Notes under the pieces: generated by a model
What the model was told of the DNA's origin: nothing
The model's input: the letters and a program-made list of their open reading frames with translations, nothing else
The model's database searches: none
Source of the DNA: Streptomyces griseoloalbus
GTDB lineage: Bacteria > Actinomycetota > Actinomycetes > Streptomycetales > Streptomycetaceae
NCBI GenBank assembly: GCA_014650015.1
Contig: BMUD01000002.1
Location: 240,565-304,564 of the forward strand
Direction: 5' to 3'
Length of the DNA: 64,000 nucleotides
Translations under genes and position numbers: made by a program
In this document: positions 32,121-40,386 of the stretch, piece by piece
Layout: every line of letters starts with the position of its first letter
Numbering within the stretch: the stretch's first letter is position 1

Positions 32121-32609
32121 ATGCACAGCGCCATGTGGAAGCAGGCCGTCGAGTGGCTGGCCGCGGCGGCCACGGACCCACAGGAGTGCAAGCGTGAGTG
32201 GGACCACGGCAAGGGGACGGCGCTGCTCGCGGCGGGACGGTACTGGGACGTGCTCAGCGTGCCCGACCGCCTCGGGCTGCTCGCCCTGGACGTCCTGTGG
32301 AGCGATCCCCTGAAAGTGCTCGGGCCCACGCTGGTGGATGTCACGGCCCGCAGAGTGGGGTTCTTCCTGCCGCCCGATCCGGTCAGCGAGTGGGTCGGGT
32401 TCGGGGTGCGGCACGTCGGCCGGGGGTCCTGGGTCGCCGTGCCTCCGCCGTACCGGCCCGCCGGCCGCCTGGAGTGGCTGGTGCCGCCGGACGGCACCGG
32501 CACCCTGCACGCCCCCGGTCCGCTCGAACTGGCCCTGGGCAAGGCGACCGGGACGCTCGCCGTCCTGGCTCCGGCCGGCGCGGAGCCGACGGGGCCGGAC
32601 CGCTGGTGA
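32121..32609 (+). CDS. Hypothetical protein, conserved in Streptomyces
   Basis: This is a 162-residue soluble protein that I recognise only as a conserved Streptomyces type. It begins MWKQAVEWLAAAATDPQECK and contains GRYWDVLSVPDRLGLLALD, a phrase similar to the N-terminal part of short bifunctional primase/polymerase-like proteins, then RRVGFFLPPDP and YRPAGRLEWLVPPDGTGTL. No catalytic motif is evident. GGGGTGGGGAC precedes the ATG. It stands alone between the DUF5997 gene and the MerR gene, with a palindrome upstream. Confidence 0.65.
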   Translation: MHSAMWKQAVEWLAAAATDPQECKREWDHGKGTALLAAGRYWDVLSVPDRLGLLALDVLWSDPLKVLGPTLVDVTARRVGFFLPPDPVSEWVGFGVRHVGRGSWVAVPPPYRPAGRLEWLVPPDGTGTLHAPGPLELALGKATGTLAVLAPAGAEPTGPDRW

Positions 32610-32659
32610 CCGCGTGAACCACGCGCGGTGACCGCTCGTCGGGCCGGGCCGGGCCCGGG

Positions 32660-32690
32660 TTGACCCTCGACCTTGTCGAGGGACCAGGGT
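32660..32690 (+). promoter_or_regulatory. MerR-type promoter with 19-base spacer and operator
   Basis: TTGACC (32660-32665) and CAGGGT (32685-32690) are 19 bases apart, the long spacer typical of MerR-activated promoters. CCCTCGAC (32664-32671) and GTCGAGGG (32675-32682) form a perfect inverted repeat over CTT within the spacer. Transcription would start at about 32697-32698, at the GTG, giving a leaderless autoregulated message. Confidence 0.7.
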
Positions 32691-32697
32691 CGCGGGT

Positions 32698-33795
32698 GTG
32701 GAGAGCGAGATGCGCAGCATTGGTGAGATGGCCCGGGACAGCGGACTGGGCGTGAGCGCCCTGCGGTTCTACGACCGTGCCGGTGTCCTGGTCCCCGACC
32801 GGGTGGATCCGGTCAGCGGCTACCGCTGGTACGCCCCCGGGCAGCTCGACGAGGCACGGCTGCTGGCCCGCCTGCGCCGGGCCGGGATGCCGCTGGCGGA
32901 CATCCGGCTGGTGCTGGCCGGCTGGGCCGGCGCGGAGACCGACCTCGTACGACAGCTCCTCGACGCGCATCTGCGGCGTCTGGAACAGGGGCTGTCCGAG
33001 GCGCGCGCCGAGTTCTCCACGCTCCGAGCCCTACTCGACGACAGGGAGAACCCCATGACTTCGCCTCGCACCGCCACTCCGGTCCGGCTGTCCGTCCCCG
33101 GCCCCGAACTGGCCGCGGCGCTGGACGCGGTCCGTTTCGCGGCCGGCACCGACCCGGAACTGCCGATGCTCGGCGGGATCCTGTTCGACGTCGAGGGCGA
33201 CGCCCTGCACCTCGTGGCCACCGACCGGTACCGGATGGCCGTCGCGCGCACCGCCGCCGACGGACACGGTGGGCCCCGCGTCCAGGTCACCGTGCCCCTG
33301 GCGCTCGCCGACGCGATGCGGGCGCTGCTGGACGGCGAGGAACAGGTCCGGCTCGCCGTGGACGGTGACCGCGTGACCCTGGAGGCCGGGGACCGGCAGA
33401 CGGCGGGCCAGTGCCTCGGCCACGACTTCCCCGACTACCGGCGCCTCGTCCGTCTCCCGGCCGGACGGCGCGCCCTGGTGGACGTGCCGGCCTTCCGGGA
33501 GGCGGTGCGCACCGGCCCCGTCCGCGCGGGCGAGGTGCGCGAGCAGGACGGGGTGTCCTGCGACCTCAGCGTGCTGCAGGTGTCGGACGACGGCTCGGTC
33601 GCCCTCGTCGGGGACGGTGCCGACGGCCGGGACCTGGTCGCCGTCAACCGCGCGTTCCTGCTGGACGCGCTCGCCGCGGGAGCCGGCGACCGGCTGGTCC
33701 TCGAGTTCGGCGCGCCGACCGCGCCCCTGGCGGTCCGCCGGCCGGACGACGAGCACACGTTCTCGCTGCTGATGCCGGTGCGGCTGGACAACTAG
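32698..33795 (+). CDS. MerR regulator fused to a DNA polymerase III beta-clamp-like domain
   Basis: This is a 365-residue two-part protein. Residues about 5-75 are a MerR helix-turn-helix: RSIGEMARDSGLGVSALRFY, SGYRWYAPGQLDEARLLARL and GMPLADIRLVL, followed by a coiled coil to about residue 118. Residues about 125-362 resemble the DnaN sliding clamp: VRLSVPGPELAAALDAVRFA, DALHLVATDRYRMAVART, GQCLGHDFPDYRRLV and the C-terminal HTFSLLMPVRL. In clamps this fold encircles DNA; here it probably senses a ligand or protein partner. The GTG at 32698 matches a leaderless start; ATG at 32710 is the alternative. Confidence 0.88.
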   Translation: MESEMRSIGEMARDSGLGVSALRFYDRAGVLVPDRVDPVSGYRWYAPGQLDEARLLARLRRAGMPLADIRLVLAGWAGAETDLVRQLLDAHLRRLEQGLSEARAEFSTLRALLDDRENPMTSPRTATPVRLSVPGPELAAALDAVRFAAGTDPELPMLGGILFDVEGDALHLVATDRYRMAVARTAADGHGGPRVQVTVPLALADAMRALLDGEEQVRLAVDGDRVTLEAGDRQTAGQCLGHDFPDYRRLVRLPAGRRALVDVPAFREAVRTGPVRAGEVREQDGVSCDLSVLQVSDDGSVALVGDGADGRDLVAVNRAFLLDALAAGAGDRLVLEFGAPTAPLAVRRPDDEHTFSLLMPVRLDN

Positions 33796-33798
33796 GGT

Positions 33799-33843
33799 CG
33801 GTCGGTCCGGGAAGCCGCGTGACGCGGCTTCCCGGACCGACCG
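33799..33843. terminator. Very strong bidirectional hairpin terminator
   Basis: A perfect 21-base-pair stem (33799-33819 with 33823-33843) closes a TGA loop. It lies between the MerR fusion gene and the convergent antiporter gene, three bases after the MerR stop codon. Confidence 0.8.
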
Positions 33844-33856
33844 CCCCCCGGCCGAC

Positions 33857-35104
33857 TCAGCGTTCGCGGCTGTTGTCCTCCACCGGTTCCAGTGTCTCCA
33901 CGGCCGGCGGCTCGCCCGGTGCGGGCCTGGCGTCGGCCGATGCCGTACGACGTCCGGCCAGCCACAGGGCCACGGGCTCGGTGTAGCGGGCCGTCAGCGG
34001 ACCCACCACCACCAGGACCAGGACGTACGCCGTGGCCAGCGGGCCGAGGTCCGGTTCGATGCCGGCGGTGACCGCGAGCCCGGCGATGACGATGGAGAAC
34101 TCGCCCCGGGCCACCAGGGTGCCGCCCGCGCGCCAGCGACCCTTGGGGGAGATACCGGCCCGGTGGGCGGCCCAGTACCCGGTGGCGATCTTCGTCAGCG
34201 CGGTGACGACGGCGAGCGCGAGGGCGGGAAGGATCACCGGCGGGATGGACTCCGGGTCGGTGTGCAGCCCGAAGAAGACGAAGAACACCGCGGCGAACAG
34301 GTCCCGCAGCGGTGCCAGCAGGTTGTGCGCGCCCTCGGCGACCTCCCCGGACAGGGCGATGCCGACCAGGAACGCGCCCACGGCCGCCGAGACCTGCAGC
34401 TGCTGGGCGAGCCCCGCGACGAGCAGGGTGAGACCCAGCACCACCAGCAGCAGCTTCTCCGGGTCGTCGCTGGAGACGAACCGGGAGATCACCCGCCCGT
34501 AGCGGACGGCGACGAACAGTACGAGTCCGGCGACGCCCAGCGCGATGGCCAGCGTGACGCTGCCCGCGGCGAGGCTGACGCCGGCCAGCAGGGCGGTGAT
34601 GATCGGCAGGTAGACCGCCATCGCGAGGTCCTCGAGGACCAGGATGCTGAGGATCACCGGTGTCTCGCGGTTGCCGAGCCGTCCGAGGTCGCCGAGGACC
34701 TTCGCGATGACGCCGGACGAGGAGATCCAGGTGACGCCGGCCAGGACGACCGCGGCGACCGGGCCCCAGCCGAGCAGCAGGGCCAGGGCGGCGCCCGGCA
34801 GGGCGTTCAGCGCCATGTCGACGAGGCCGGCCGGGTACTGGGTCTTGAGGTTGGAGACGAGGTCGCTGGCCGTGTACTCCAGGCCGAGCATGAGCAGCAG
34901 CAGGATGACGCCGATCTCGGCGCCGATCGCGACGAACTCCTCGCTCGCGCCGAGCGGCAGCAGGCCGCCCTCTCCGAAGGCGAGGCCGGCCAGCAGATAG
35001 AGGGGGATCGGGGAGAACTGGAGGCGTCCGGCGAGGCGTCCCAGCAGGCCGAGCCCGAGGATGATCGCTCCGAACTCGATCAGGAAGATCGCGGAAGAGT
35101 GCAC
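33857..35104 (-). CDS. Cation:proton antiporter (CPA2, KefB-like)
   Basis: This 415-residue membrane protein has about 12 helices and exchanges K+ or Na+ for protons. CPA2 features include PIPLYLLAGLAFGEGGL, VILLLLMLGLEYTASDL, the unwound-helix region WISSSGVIAKVLGDLGRLGN, VLEDLAMAVYLPI and LVARGEFSIVIAGL. There is no C-terminal RCK domain; the regulatory part is the separate upstream TrkA-C protein. The start is GTG at 35104, four bases after that gene's stop, indicating a two-gene operon. The C-terminal 30 residues are acidic and Pro-rich. A strong terminator follows the stop. Confidence 0.92.
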   Translation of the reverse strand: MHSSAIFLIEFGAIILGLGLLGRLAGRLQFSPIPLYLLAGLAFGEGGLLPLGASEEFVAIGAEIGVILLLLMLGLEYTASDLVSNLKTQYPAGLVDMALNALPGAALALLLGWGPVAAVVLAGVTWISSSGVIAKVLGDLGRLGNRETPVILSILVLEDLAMAVYLPIITALLAGVSLAAGSVTLAIALGVAGLVLFVAVRYGRVISRFVSSDDPEKLLLVVLGLTLLVAGLAQQLQVSAAVGAFLVGIALSGEVAEGAHNLLAPLRDLFAAVFFVFFGLHTDPESIPPVILPALALAVVTALTKIATGYWAAHRAGISPKGRWRAGGTLVARGEFSIVIAGLAVTAGIEPDLGPLATAYVLVLVVVGPLTARYTEPVALWLAGRRTASADARPAPGEPPAVETLEPVEDNSRER

Positions 35105-35108
35105 GCGC

Positions 35109-35579
35109 TCACTCCCGCCCGAGTATCTCGGCGGCGGCGTCGATGCCCTCGCGCGTGCCGATCAGGATCAGCGTGTCACCGCCGGCCAGCCGGAAGTCCG
35201 GCGCGGGGGACGGGATCGCCTCCGCCCGCCGCAGCACGGCCACGATCGACGCGCCGGTGTCGGTGCGCATGCGGGTCTCGCCCAGCAGCCGGCCGTTCCA
35301 GTGGGAGACGGAGGACAGCTCGATGCGCTCGGCGACCAGCCCCAGATCGGTGGTGTGCAGCAGGTTGGGGCTGTGGTGGGCGGGCATCAGCGCGTCGATC
35401 AGCGCGGCCGACTCGGCGACGGTCAGGCGCAGCGACCGGGCGCAGGCGTCCGGGTCGTCGGAGCGGTAGAGGTTGACCGTTCGGGCTCCGTCCCGATGGG
35501 CGATGACCGACAGGTGCTCGTGCTCACGCGTGGTGAGGTCGTATTTCACGCCGATGCCCGGCAGCGGCGTCGCGCTCAT
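35109..35579 (-). CDS. TrkA-C domain regulatory subunit of the antiporter
   Basis: This is a 156-residue cytosolic protein. The C-terminal RCK_C/TrkA-C domain (residues about 70-154) shows LVAERIELSSVSHWNGRLL, TDTGASIVAVLRR and DFRLAGGDTLILIGTREGID. The N-terminal half (GIGVKYDLTTREHEHLSVIA) is shared by actinobacterial antiporter subunits of the KhtT type, which gate the antiporter in response to a ligand such as a nucleotide or pH change. The start is set at ATG 35579; GTG 35594 has a better Shine-Dalgarno sequence (AGGGGA) and would add five residues. It precedes the antiporter gene by four bases. Confidence 0.88.
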   Translation of the reverse strand: MSATPLPGIGVKYDLTTREHEHLSVIAHRDGARTVNLYRSDDPDACARSLRLTVAESAALIDALMPAHHSPNLLHTTDLGLVAERIELSSVSHWNGRLLGETRMRTDTGASIVAVLRRAEAIPSPAPDFRLAGGDTLILIGTREGIDAAAEILGRE

Positions 35580-35882
35580 CCGTGGAGCAGGCACAGCCCG
35601 TCCCCTTCCCGGTTTCTTCCGATGTCATCCGATGTGTGGTGGTGCACGGTCCGGCGGGTCGCACGGGTGATCCACCCCCACAGGGGCAATGGTGCCATCC
35701 CGCCATTCGGCCGGAACATGGGTGCTGTCACGGATGGACAGGGGACGCGGCGGGGGCGGAGGATGCCGGGGGAGGGGTGTCACCGCAGGCCGGAACCCAT
35801 TTCGGAGGTCGGGCGGGGAGGACGGGTACGTGCCGCCCGCCGCGGGTACTCGGATGCGTCGCCGCCGGGGACGGGAGGTGCG

Positions 35883-36719
35883 GTGGACGACACGGTGATC
35901 GTGGGAGTGGACGGTTCGCCCTCCAGCCTCGCGGCGGTCGACGTCGCGGCCCATGAGGCGGGGCTGCGCGGCGCACGGCTGCGGATCGTGCACGCCTTCA
36001 GCCGCCCCGCGGACCTGGACCCGATGATCCAGGGTGTGCTGGCGCAGGCCGAGCGGCGCGCCCACGGCCTGGCGCCGGGACTGGAGATCACTCGGACCGT
36101 GGCGTCCGGTGAGACGCTGACGGTGCTGCGGAGCGAGTCGCGGCACGCGGTGCTGACGGTGGTCGGCGGGCGGGGGCGCGGCGGGTTCGGGGATCTGCTG
36201 CTGGGCTCGACGGTCGTGCAGCTGGCGGCGCACGGGCACGGTCCGCTGATGGTGGTTCGCGGGCGCGCCGGTCCGGGGGGACCCGTGCTCCTCGCCGTGG
36301 ACGGCTCGCCGGCCGGGAACGCGGCGGCGGCCTTCGCCTTCGCCGAGGCCACGTTGCGCGGGGCCCCGCTGGTCGCGATGCATGTGTGGAACACCTGGAG
36401 CGAGCCGACACCGTACGAGGGCCCGGCGGATCCGTTGAACGTGGGGGTGGATCTCGACCGGCTCCGTGACCGGCACCGGGGGCTGCTGGAGGAGGCGGTG
36501 GCTCGATGGCGGGCCGCTCATCCGCGGGTCACCGTGGAGCCACGCCTGGAGCGGGCCCGGGTGCGTCACGCGCTGCTCGACGCGAGCCGGGAGGCCCAGC
36601 TGGTGGTGGCCGGGGTCCGCGGCCACGGCGGCTTCACCGGAATGCTGCTCGGTTCCGTCAGCCAGGCGCTGCTGTACCACGCCGACTGCCCGGTCGCCGT
36701 GGTCCGCGCCGAGGAGTGA
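35883..36719 (+). CDS. Universal stress protein with two UspA domains
   Basis: This 278-residue protein has two tandem Usp domains. The first starts VIVGVDGSPSSLAAVDVAAH and ends with the ATP-binding motif GGRGRGGFGDLLLGSTV (Gx2Gx9GS/T). The second starts VLLAVDGSPAGNAAAAFAFA and ends GVRGHGGFTGMLLGSVS. Both nucleotide-binding motifs are intact. Such proteins modulate stress and energy physiology in actinobacteria. GGGAGG lies close before the GTG at 35883. It is divergent from the TrkA-C/antiporter operon with 288 bases between, a region in which I see no other gene. Confidence 0.92.
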   Translation: MDDTVIVGVDGSPSSLAAVDVAAHEAGLRGARLRIVHAFSRPADLDPMIQGVLAQAERRAHGLAPGLEITRTVASGETLTVLRSESRHAVLTVVGGRGRGGFGDLLLGSTVVQLAAHGHGPLMVVRGRAGPGGPVLLAVDGSPAGNAAAAFAFAEATLRGAPLVAMHVWNTWSEPTPYEGPADPLNVGVDLDRLRDRHRGLLEEAVARWRAAHPRVTVEPRLERARVRHALLDASREAQLVVAGVRGHGGFTGMLLGSVSQALLYHADCPVAVVRAEE

Positions 36720-36778
36720 CCGATGCCGCCGGTGGACCACCCTGTGCGGCCGACGGGACGCCGGGGCAGGGTGGGGCC

Positions 36779-37300
36779 ATGTACACGACGCAGGCTTCCG
36801 GCCATGTGAACGCGCCCCGACCGGCCGTCTACCGGGCACTGGTGAGCGCGGACGCGATCGCGCGATGGCGGGTGCCGCCGGGCATGCGGAGCGAGGTGCA
36901 CGCGTTCGAGGCACGCGAGGGCGGCAGGTTCCGGGTCTCGCTGACGTACGACGCGCCGGACGCGGCCGGCAAGTCGGCCGCGCACACCGATACCTGTCAC
37001 GGGCACTTCGCGCGGCTGGTGCCGGACGACATGGTGGTGGAGGTCATGGAGTTCGAGGCCCGGGATCCCGCGCTGCGGGGCACGATGACCATGACGACCA
37101 CGCTCACCGACTCCGGCGGCGGCACGGACGTGCTGATCGTCCACGAGGGCGTCCCCGACGCGGTGCCCGCCGCCGACAACGAGGCGGGCGTGCGGGCGGC
37201 TCTGACGCGTCTCGCCCGTTACGTGGAGCAGGGCGAGGGGGCGGTGGAGCAGGGCGGGAGGCCGTCCGGGGCGGGCCGGGCGGCCGGTTCCGGCGGGTGA
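36779..37300 (+). CDS. SRPBCC family protein (AHSA1-like)
   Basis: This 173-residue protein has a START/Bet v1-like fold of the AHSA1 type, a hydrophobic-cavity protein of unknown ligand. Typical pieces are VNAPRPAVYRALVSADAIARW, a strand run FRVSLTYD, the segment FARLVPDDMVVEVMEFEA and the C-terminal helix (AALTRLARYVEQ). The last 25 residues are Gly-rich and probably disordered. GGTGGGG precedes the ATG. It starts 59 bases after the universal stress gene and may share its transcript; a strong hairpin follows. Confidence 0.88.
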   Translation: MYTTQASGHVNAPRPAVYRALVSADAIARWRVPPGMRSEVHAFEAREGGRFRVSLTYDAPDAAGKSAAHTDTCHGHFARLVPDDMVVEVMEFEARDPALRGTMTMTTTLTDSGGGTDVLIVHEGVPDAVPAADNEAGVRAALTRLARYVEQGEGAVEQGGRPSGAGRAAGSGG

Positions 37301-37305
37301 CGACG

Positions 37306-37333
37306 CGCCCCACCCCCGTCGCGGGGTGGGGCG
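37306..37333. terminator. Bidirectional hairpin terminator
   Basis: CGCCCCACCCC (37306-37316) pairs perfectly with GGGGTGGGGCG (37323-37333) over a six-base loop, between convergent genes. Confidence 0.75.
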
Positions 37334-37345
37334 TTCGTGTGCGGT

Positions 37346-37690
37346 TCAGCAGGGAGCGGTGACGTTGCCGCAGTAGATCCAGCCGTAGGCGGTCTTGGGG
37401 GTGCCGTTGCCGAACGAGTACCGCACGTAGTACCAGCGGTTGCCGTGATCGTTGTAGGCGTTGTGGCTCCAGTCCAACGTCTCGCCGGAGTAGGTCGACA
37501 CGACCACATCGCAACTGGCCGCATAGCACTCCCTGATCGGACCTCCGAGTGAGGTGGTCCGGTACCACGCGGCAGCGGAGACCTCGCCGGGGCCGGGGCT
37601 GCTCCGGTCGGCTGCGGCGGGGCCGGCGCTGATCCCGGTGGCGAGTGCGGCGGCGACGGCGGCGACGGCGAGTGCGCGTCGGATACGCAT
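37346..37690 (-). CDS. Small secreted protein, possibly SH3-like
   Basis: This 114-residue protein has a classical signal peptide (MRIRRALAVAAVAAALATG, with cleavage near PAAA-D at residue 28). The mature 86 residues contain four Cys (ECYAASC and the C-terminal YCGNVTAPC), so two disulfides are likely, and a strand-rich core YSFGNGTPKTAYGWIYCG that resembles a bacterial SH3 wall-binding module. This fold is a guess. No enzymatic motif is present. It has its own upstream region of 170 bases toward the YjbQ gene. Confidence 0.8.
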   Translation of the reverse strand: MRIRRALAVAAVAAALATGISAGPAAADRSSPGPGEVSAAAWYRTTSLGGPIRECYAASCDVVVSTYSGETLDWSHNAYNDHGNRWYYVRYSFGNGTPKTAYGWIYCGNVTAPC

Positions 37691-37860
37691 GGTGTTTCCC
37701 CCTCGGATCGACTGGGTGGAAATCTCTCACCGCCGCCTTGTGCAGAGCTTGGAGGGACCTTGGACGGTCCCGGCCACGCCCCCGGGCCATGCGGCCGGCC
37801 GGTCCGCGACCCGAGGGATCAAGAGCAACCGCGTCACGGCGGACCCCCGACCGCAGCTGC

Positions 37861-38283
37861 TCAGCCGAGGAAGCTCAGCCGGACCCGACGGTCGGGGTTG
37901 TCCCTGTTCGTGTCGACCAGGCACACCGACTGCCAGGTGCCCAGCTCCAGCCGTCCGCCCACGACCGGGAGGGTCGCGTGGGGCGGGACGAAGGCGGGCA
38001 GGACGTGGTCGCGGCCGTGGCCGGGGCTGCCGTGACGGTGCTGCCAGCGGTCGTCGGCGGGCAGCAGCGTGTGCAGCGTGGACAGGAGGTCGTCGTCGCT
38101 GCCCGCGCCGGTCTCGATGACGGCGATACCGGCCGTGGCGTGCGGCACGAAGATGTTCAGCAGGCCGTCGCGGCCGGCCGCCGCCTCCCGCAGGAAGGAC
38201 GCGCAGTCGCCGGTGATGTCGACGACCCTCTCGTCGGAGCCGGTGGCGATGGTGAGGACGCGGGTGGTGAAGGCATCGGACAT
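37861..38283 (-). CDS. YjbQ family protein (UPF0047)
   Basis: This 140-residue protein belongs to the compact, trimeric YjbQ family, for which weak thiamine-phosphate synthase activity has been reported and the true role is unknown. Conserved elements are VVDITGDCASFL, LNIFVPHATAGIAVIETG, a metal-site His region WQHRHGSPGHGRDHV and LELGTWQSVCLVD. The ATG at 38283 has GGAGC upstream; an in-frame start at 38358 would run into the repeat array. It is divergent from the flavin monooxygenase gene. Confidence 0.9.
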   Translation of the reverse strand: MSDAFTTRVLTIATGSDERVVDITGDCASFLREAAAGRDGLLNIFVPHATAGIAVIETGAGSDDDLLSTLHTLLPADDRWQHRHGSPGHGRDHVLPAFVPPHATLPVVGGRLELGTWQSVCLVDTNRDNPDRRVRLSFLG

Positions 38284-38330
38284 GTGCTCCATCCTGACCC
38301 ATGTGCCGGGCTTGACACGCGAGGGCGGGC

Positions 38331-38378
38331 GGGAAGATCGACGCGTGGGAAGATCCACGACCGGGAAGATCCACGACC
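38331..38378. repeat. Three tandem 16-bp repeats in a divergent promoter region
   Basis: Units at 38331-38346, 38347-38362 and 38363-38378 share GGGAAGATC; the second and third are identical (GGGAAGATCCACGACC) and the first differs mainly in its last six bases. They lie between the YjbQ and monooxygenase starts, downstream of a perfect TTGACA (38312-38317). Iterated sites like this often bind a regulator. Confidence 0.75.
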
Positions 38379-38398
38379 TTCACCCTGTTAGTAGAAGC

Positions 38399-39475
38399 GT
38401 GAACAACATGCGCGAGGTCGAGGTGGTCGTCATAGGCGCCGGGCAGGCGGGACTGTCCGGCGCCTATCACCTGCGGCGGACCGGGTTCGAGCCGGACCGC
38501 GACTTCGTGGTGCTGGACCACTCCCCCGGCCCCGGCGGCGCCTGGCAGTTCCGGTGGCCCTCACTGACGTACGGCAAGGTGCACGGGATGCACTCGCTGC
38601 CCGGCATGGAGCTCACGGACGCCGATCCGGCGCGCGCCTCCTCCGAGGTGATCAGCGAGTACTTCGACCGCTACGAGCGGACCTTCGACCTGCGGGTACG
38701 GCGTCCGGTGGACGTAGGAGCCGTGCGGGAGGGGCCCGACGGGCGGCTCCTGGTGGAGACCTCGGACGGCACCTGGGCGACACGGGCCCTGATCAGCGCC
38801 ACCGGCACCTGGGACCGGCCCTTCTGGCCGCGCTATCCGGGCCAGGAGACCTTCCGGGGGCGGCAGGTGCACACCGCGCGGTACCCGGGGCCCGAGGCGT
38901 TCGCCGGGCAGCGGGTGGTCGTGGTGGGCGGCGGCGCCTCGGGCACCCAGCATCTGCTGGAGATCGCTCCGTACGCGGCGGCCACGACCTGGGTGACCCG
39001 GCGGCCCCCGGCCTTCCGCGAGGGGCCCTTCGACGAGGAGGCGGGGCGGGCGGCCGTGGCGCTCGTCGAGGAGCGGGTGCGGCAGGGGCTGCCGCCGCGC
39101 AGTGTCGTCTCGGTGACGGGACTGCCGCTCAACGACGCGATCCGGAAGGGGCTGGCGGACGGCGTGCTCGACCGGAAGCCCATGTTCGACCGGATCACAC
39201 CCGACGGCGTGGAGTGGGCGGACGGGCGGCGGGTGGCGGCCGACGTCATCCTGTGGGCCACGGGTTTCCGTCCCGCCGTCGACCATCTCGCCCCGCTGCG
39301 ACTGCGGGAGCCGGGCGGCGGCATCCGGGTCGAGGACACGCGAGCGGTCGCCGACCCGCGCGTCCATCTCGTCGGCTACGGTCCCTCGGCCAGCACCATC
39401 GGCGCCAATCGGGCGGGACGGGCGGCGGTGCGGGACATCAGGCGGCTGCTGGCACGGGAGCCGGTCGCGGCGTGA
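38399..39475 (+). CDS. Flavin-containing monooxygenase-like oxidoreductase
   Basis: This 358-residue protein has two dinucleotide-binding motifs: VVVIGAGQAGLSGAYHL (FAD, residues about 8-24) and VVVVGGGASGTQHLLEIAP (NADP). Between them lie RWPSLTYGKVHGMHSL, where class B monooxygenases have related text, and the ATGTW motif (SATGTWDRPFWP). The final ATG segment is ILWATGFRP. The fingerprint of Baeyer-Villiger enzymes is not complete, so the substrate is open. The GTG at 38399 follows TTAGTA by five bases and lacks a ribosome site, which suggests a leaderless mRNA; ATG 38408 is an alternative. Confidence 0.87.
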   Translation: MNNMREVEVVVIGAGQAGLSGAYHLRRTGFEPDRDFVVLDHSPGPGGAWQFRWPSLTYGKVHGMHSLPGMELTDADPARASSEVISEYFDRYERTFDLRVRRPVDVGAVREGPDGRLLVETSDGTWATRALISATGTWDRPFWPRYPGQETFRGRQVHTARYPGPEAFAGQRVVVVGGGASGTQHLLEIAPYAAATTWVTRRPPAFREGPFDEEAGRAAVALVEERVRQGLPPRSVVSVTGLPLNDAIRKGLADGVLDRKPMFDRITPDGVEWADGRRVAADVILWATGFRPAVDHLAPLRLREPGGGIRVEDTRAVADPRVHLVGYGPSASTIGANRAGRAAVRDIRRLLAREPVAA

Positions 39476-39497
39476 CGGCCGGGGCCGGGCCGCCGGC

Positions 39498-40343
39498 TCA
39501 CTTCTTCTGCTCTTCGCCCGCCTTCGCCTGCCGGGCGTCGAACTCGGCGACATTGCGCTGGTGTTCCGCGTAGTCGGCCGTGAAGCGGGTGTCGCCCGGC
39601 TTGACCGTGACGAAGTACAGCCAGTCGCCCGGGGTCGGGTTGATCGCGGCGCGCACCGCGTCCTCGCCGGGGTTGTCGATCGGGGTCGGCGGCAGCCCCA
39701 TGCGTGCGTAGGAGTTGTACGGGCTGTCGGTCCTGGTGTCGGCTTCCGTCGCGCGCGGCGTCGAGCGGCCCAGGGCGTAGGTGACGGTCGAGTCCATCTG
39801 CAGCGGCATCCCGCGCTCCAGCCGGTTGAAGATCACCCGGGCCACCTTGCCCATGTCGGTCCTGTTGGAGGCCTCCGCCTGGACGATGCTCGCGACGGTG
39901 ACCGCCTGATAGACGTTCATCGCGTTGCGCTGCGCACCGGCGGCGATCGGGGCTCCGTTGAACTTCTGGTTGGCGGTGTCGACCATCCGGGACAGCAGTC
40001 GCTCCGGGGTCGCCTTCCCGTCCAGCGGATAGGTGGCCGGGAAGAGGTAGCCCTCCGGATTGCCCTCGGCCTCGTTCGGCAGCTTCAGGTTCGCCTTGCC
40101 GAGGGACTTCTTCGTGGAGCCCGCGGGCAGCGCGAGGACCTTGTCGACGGCGGCGTACACCTGGCTCGCCCGCCAGCCCTCCGGTACCACCAGGGTCGTG
40201 GGGCGGGTCTCGCCGTCGCCGTTCATGATCAGCAGCGGCACCGCCACGGCGGCGCCGGCCACGACGGCCCCGATCGCCGCGAGGGCGAGACGGCCCCGGC
40301 GCGTCAGTCGAATCGTGCTCCGTGACGGAGTGTTCATCTGCAT
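39498..40343 (-). CDS. mltG: MltG-like endolytic transglycosylase
   Basis: This 281-residue membrane-anchored protein belongs to the YceG/MltG family, which cuts nascent peptidoglycan near the membrane. One N-terminal transmembrane helix (residues about 20-40) is followed by a small LysM-like region (VVPEGWRASQVYAAVDK) and the catalytic domain: TVASIVQAEASNRTD with the catalytic Glu in AEAS, VIFNRLERGMPLQMDSTVTY, and SPYNSYARMGLPPTPIDNPG. It is shorter than canonical MltG, so it may be a second paralogue. The long N-terminal extension in frame to 40517 is antisense to the ABC gene and is not used. Confidence 0.87.
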   Translation of the reverse strand: MQMNTPSRSTIRLTRRGRLALAAIGAVVAGAAVAVPLLIMNGDGETRPTTLVVPEGWRASQVYAAVDKVLALPAGSTKKSLGKANLKLPNEAEGNPEGYLFPATYPLDGKATPERLLSRMVDTANQKFNGAPIAAGAQRNAMNVYQAVTVASIVQAEASNRTDMGKVARVIFNRLERGMPLQMDSTVTYALGRSTPRATEADTRTDSPYNSYARMGLPPTPIDNPGEDAVRAAINPTPGDWLYFVTVKPGDTRFTADYAEHQRNVAEFDARQAKAGEEQKK

Positions 40344-40386
40344 GCGGGCACGGTAACCCGCATATCGCCACAAACCCGGCATATCT

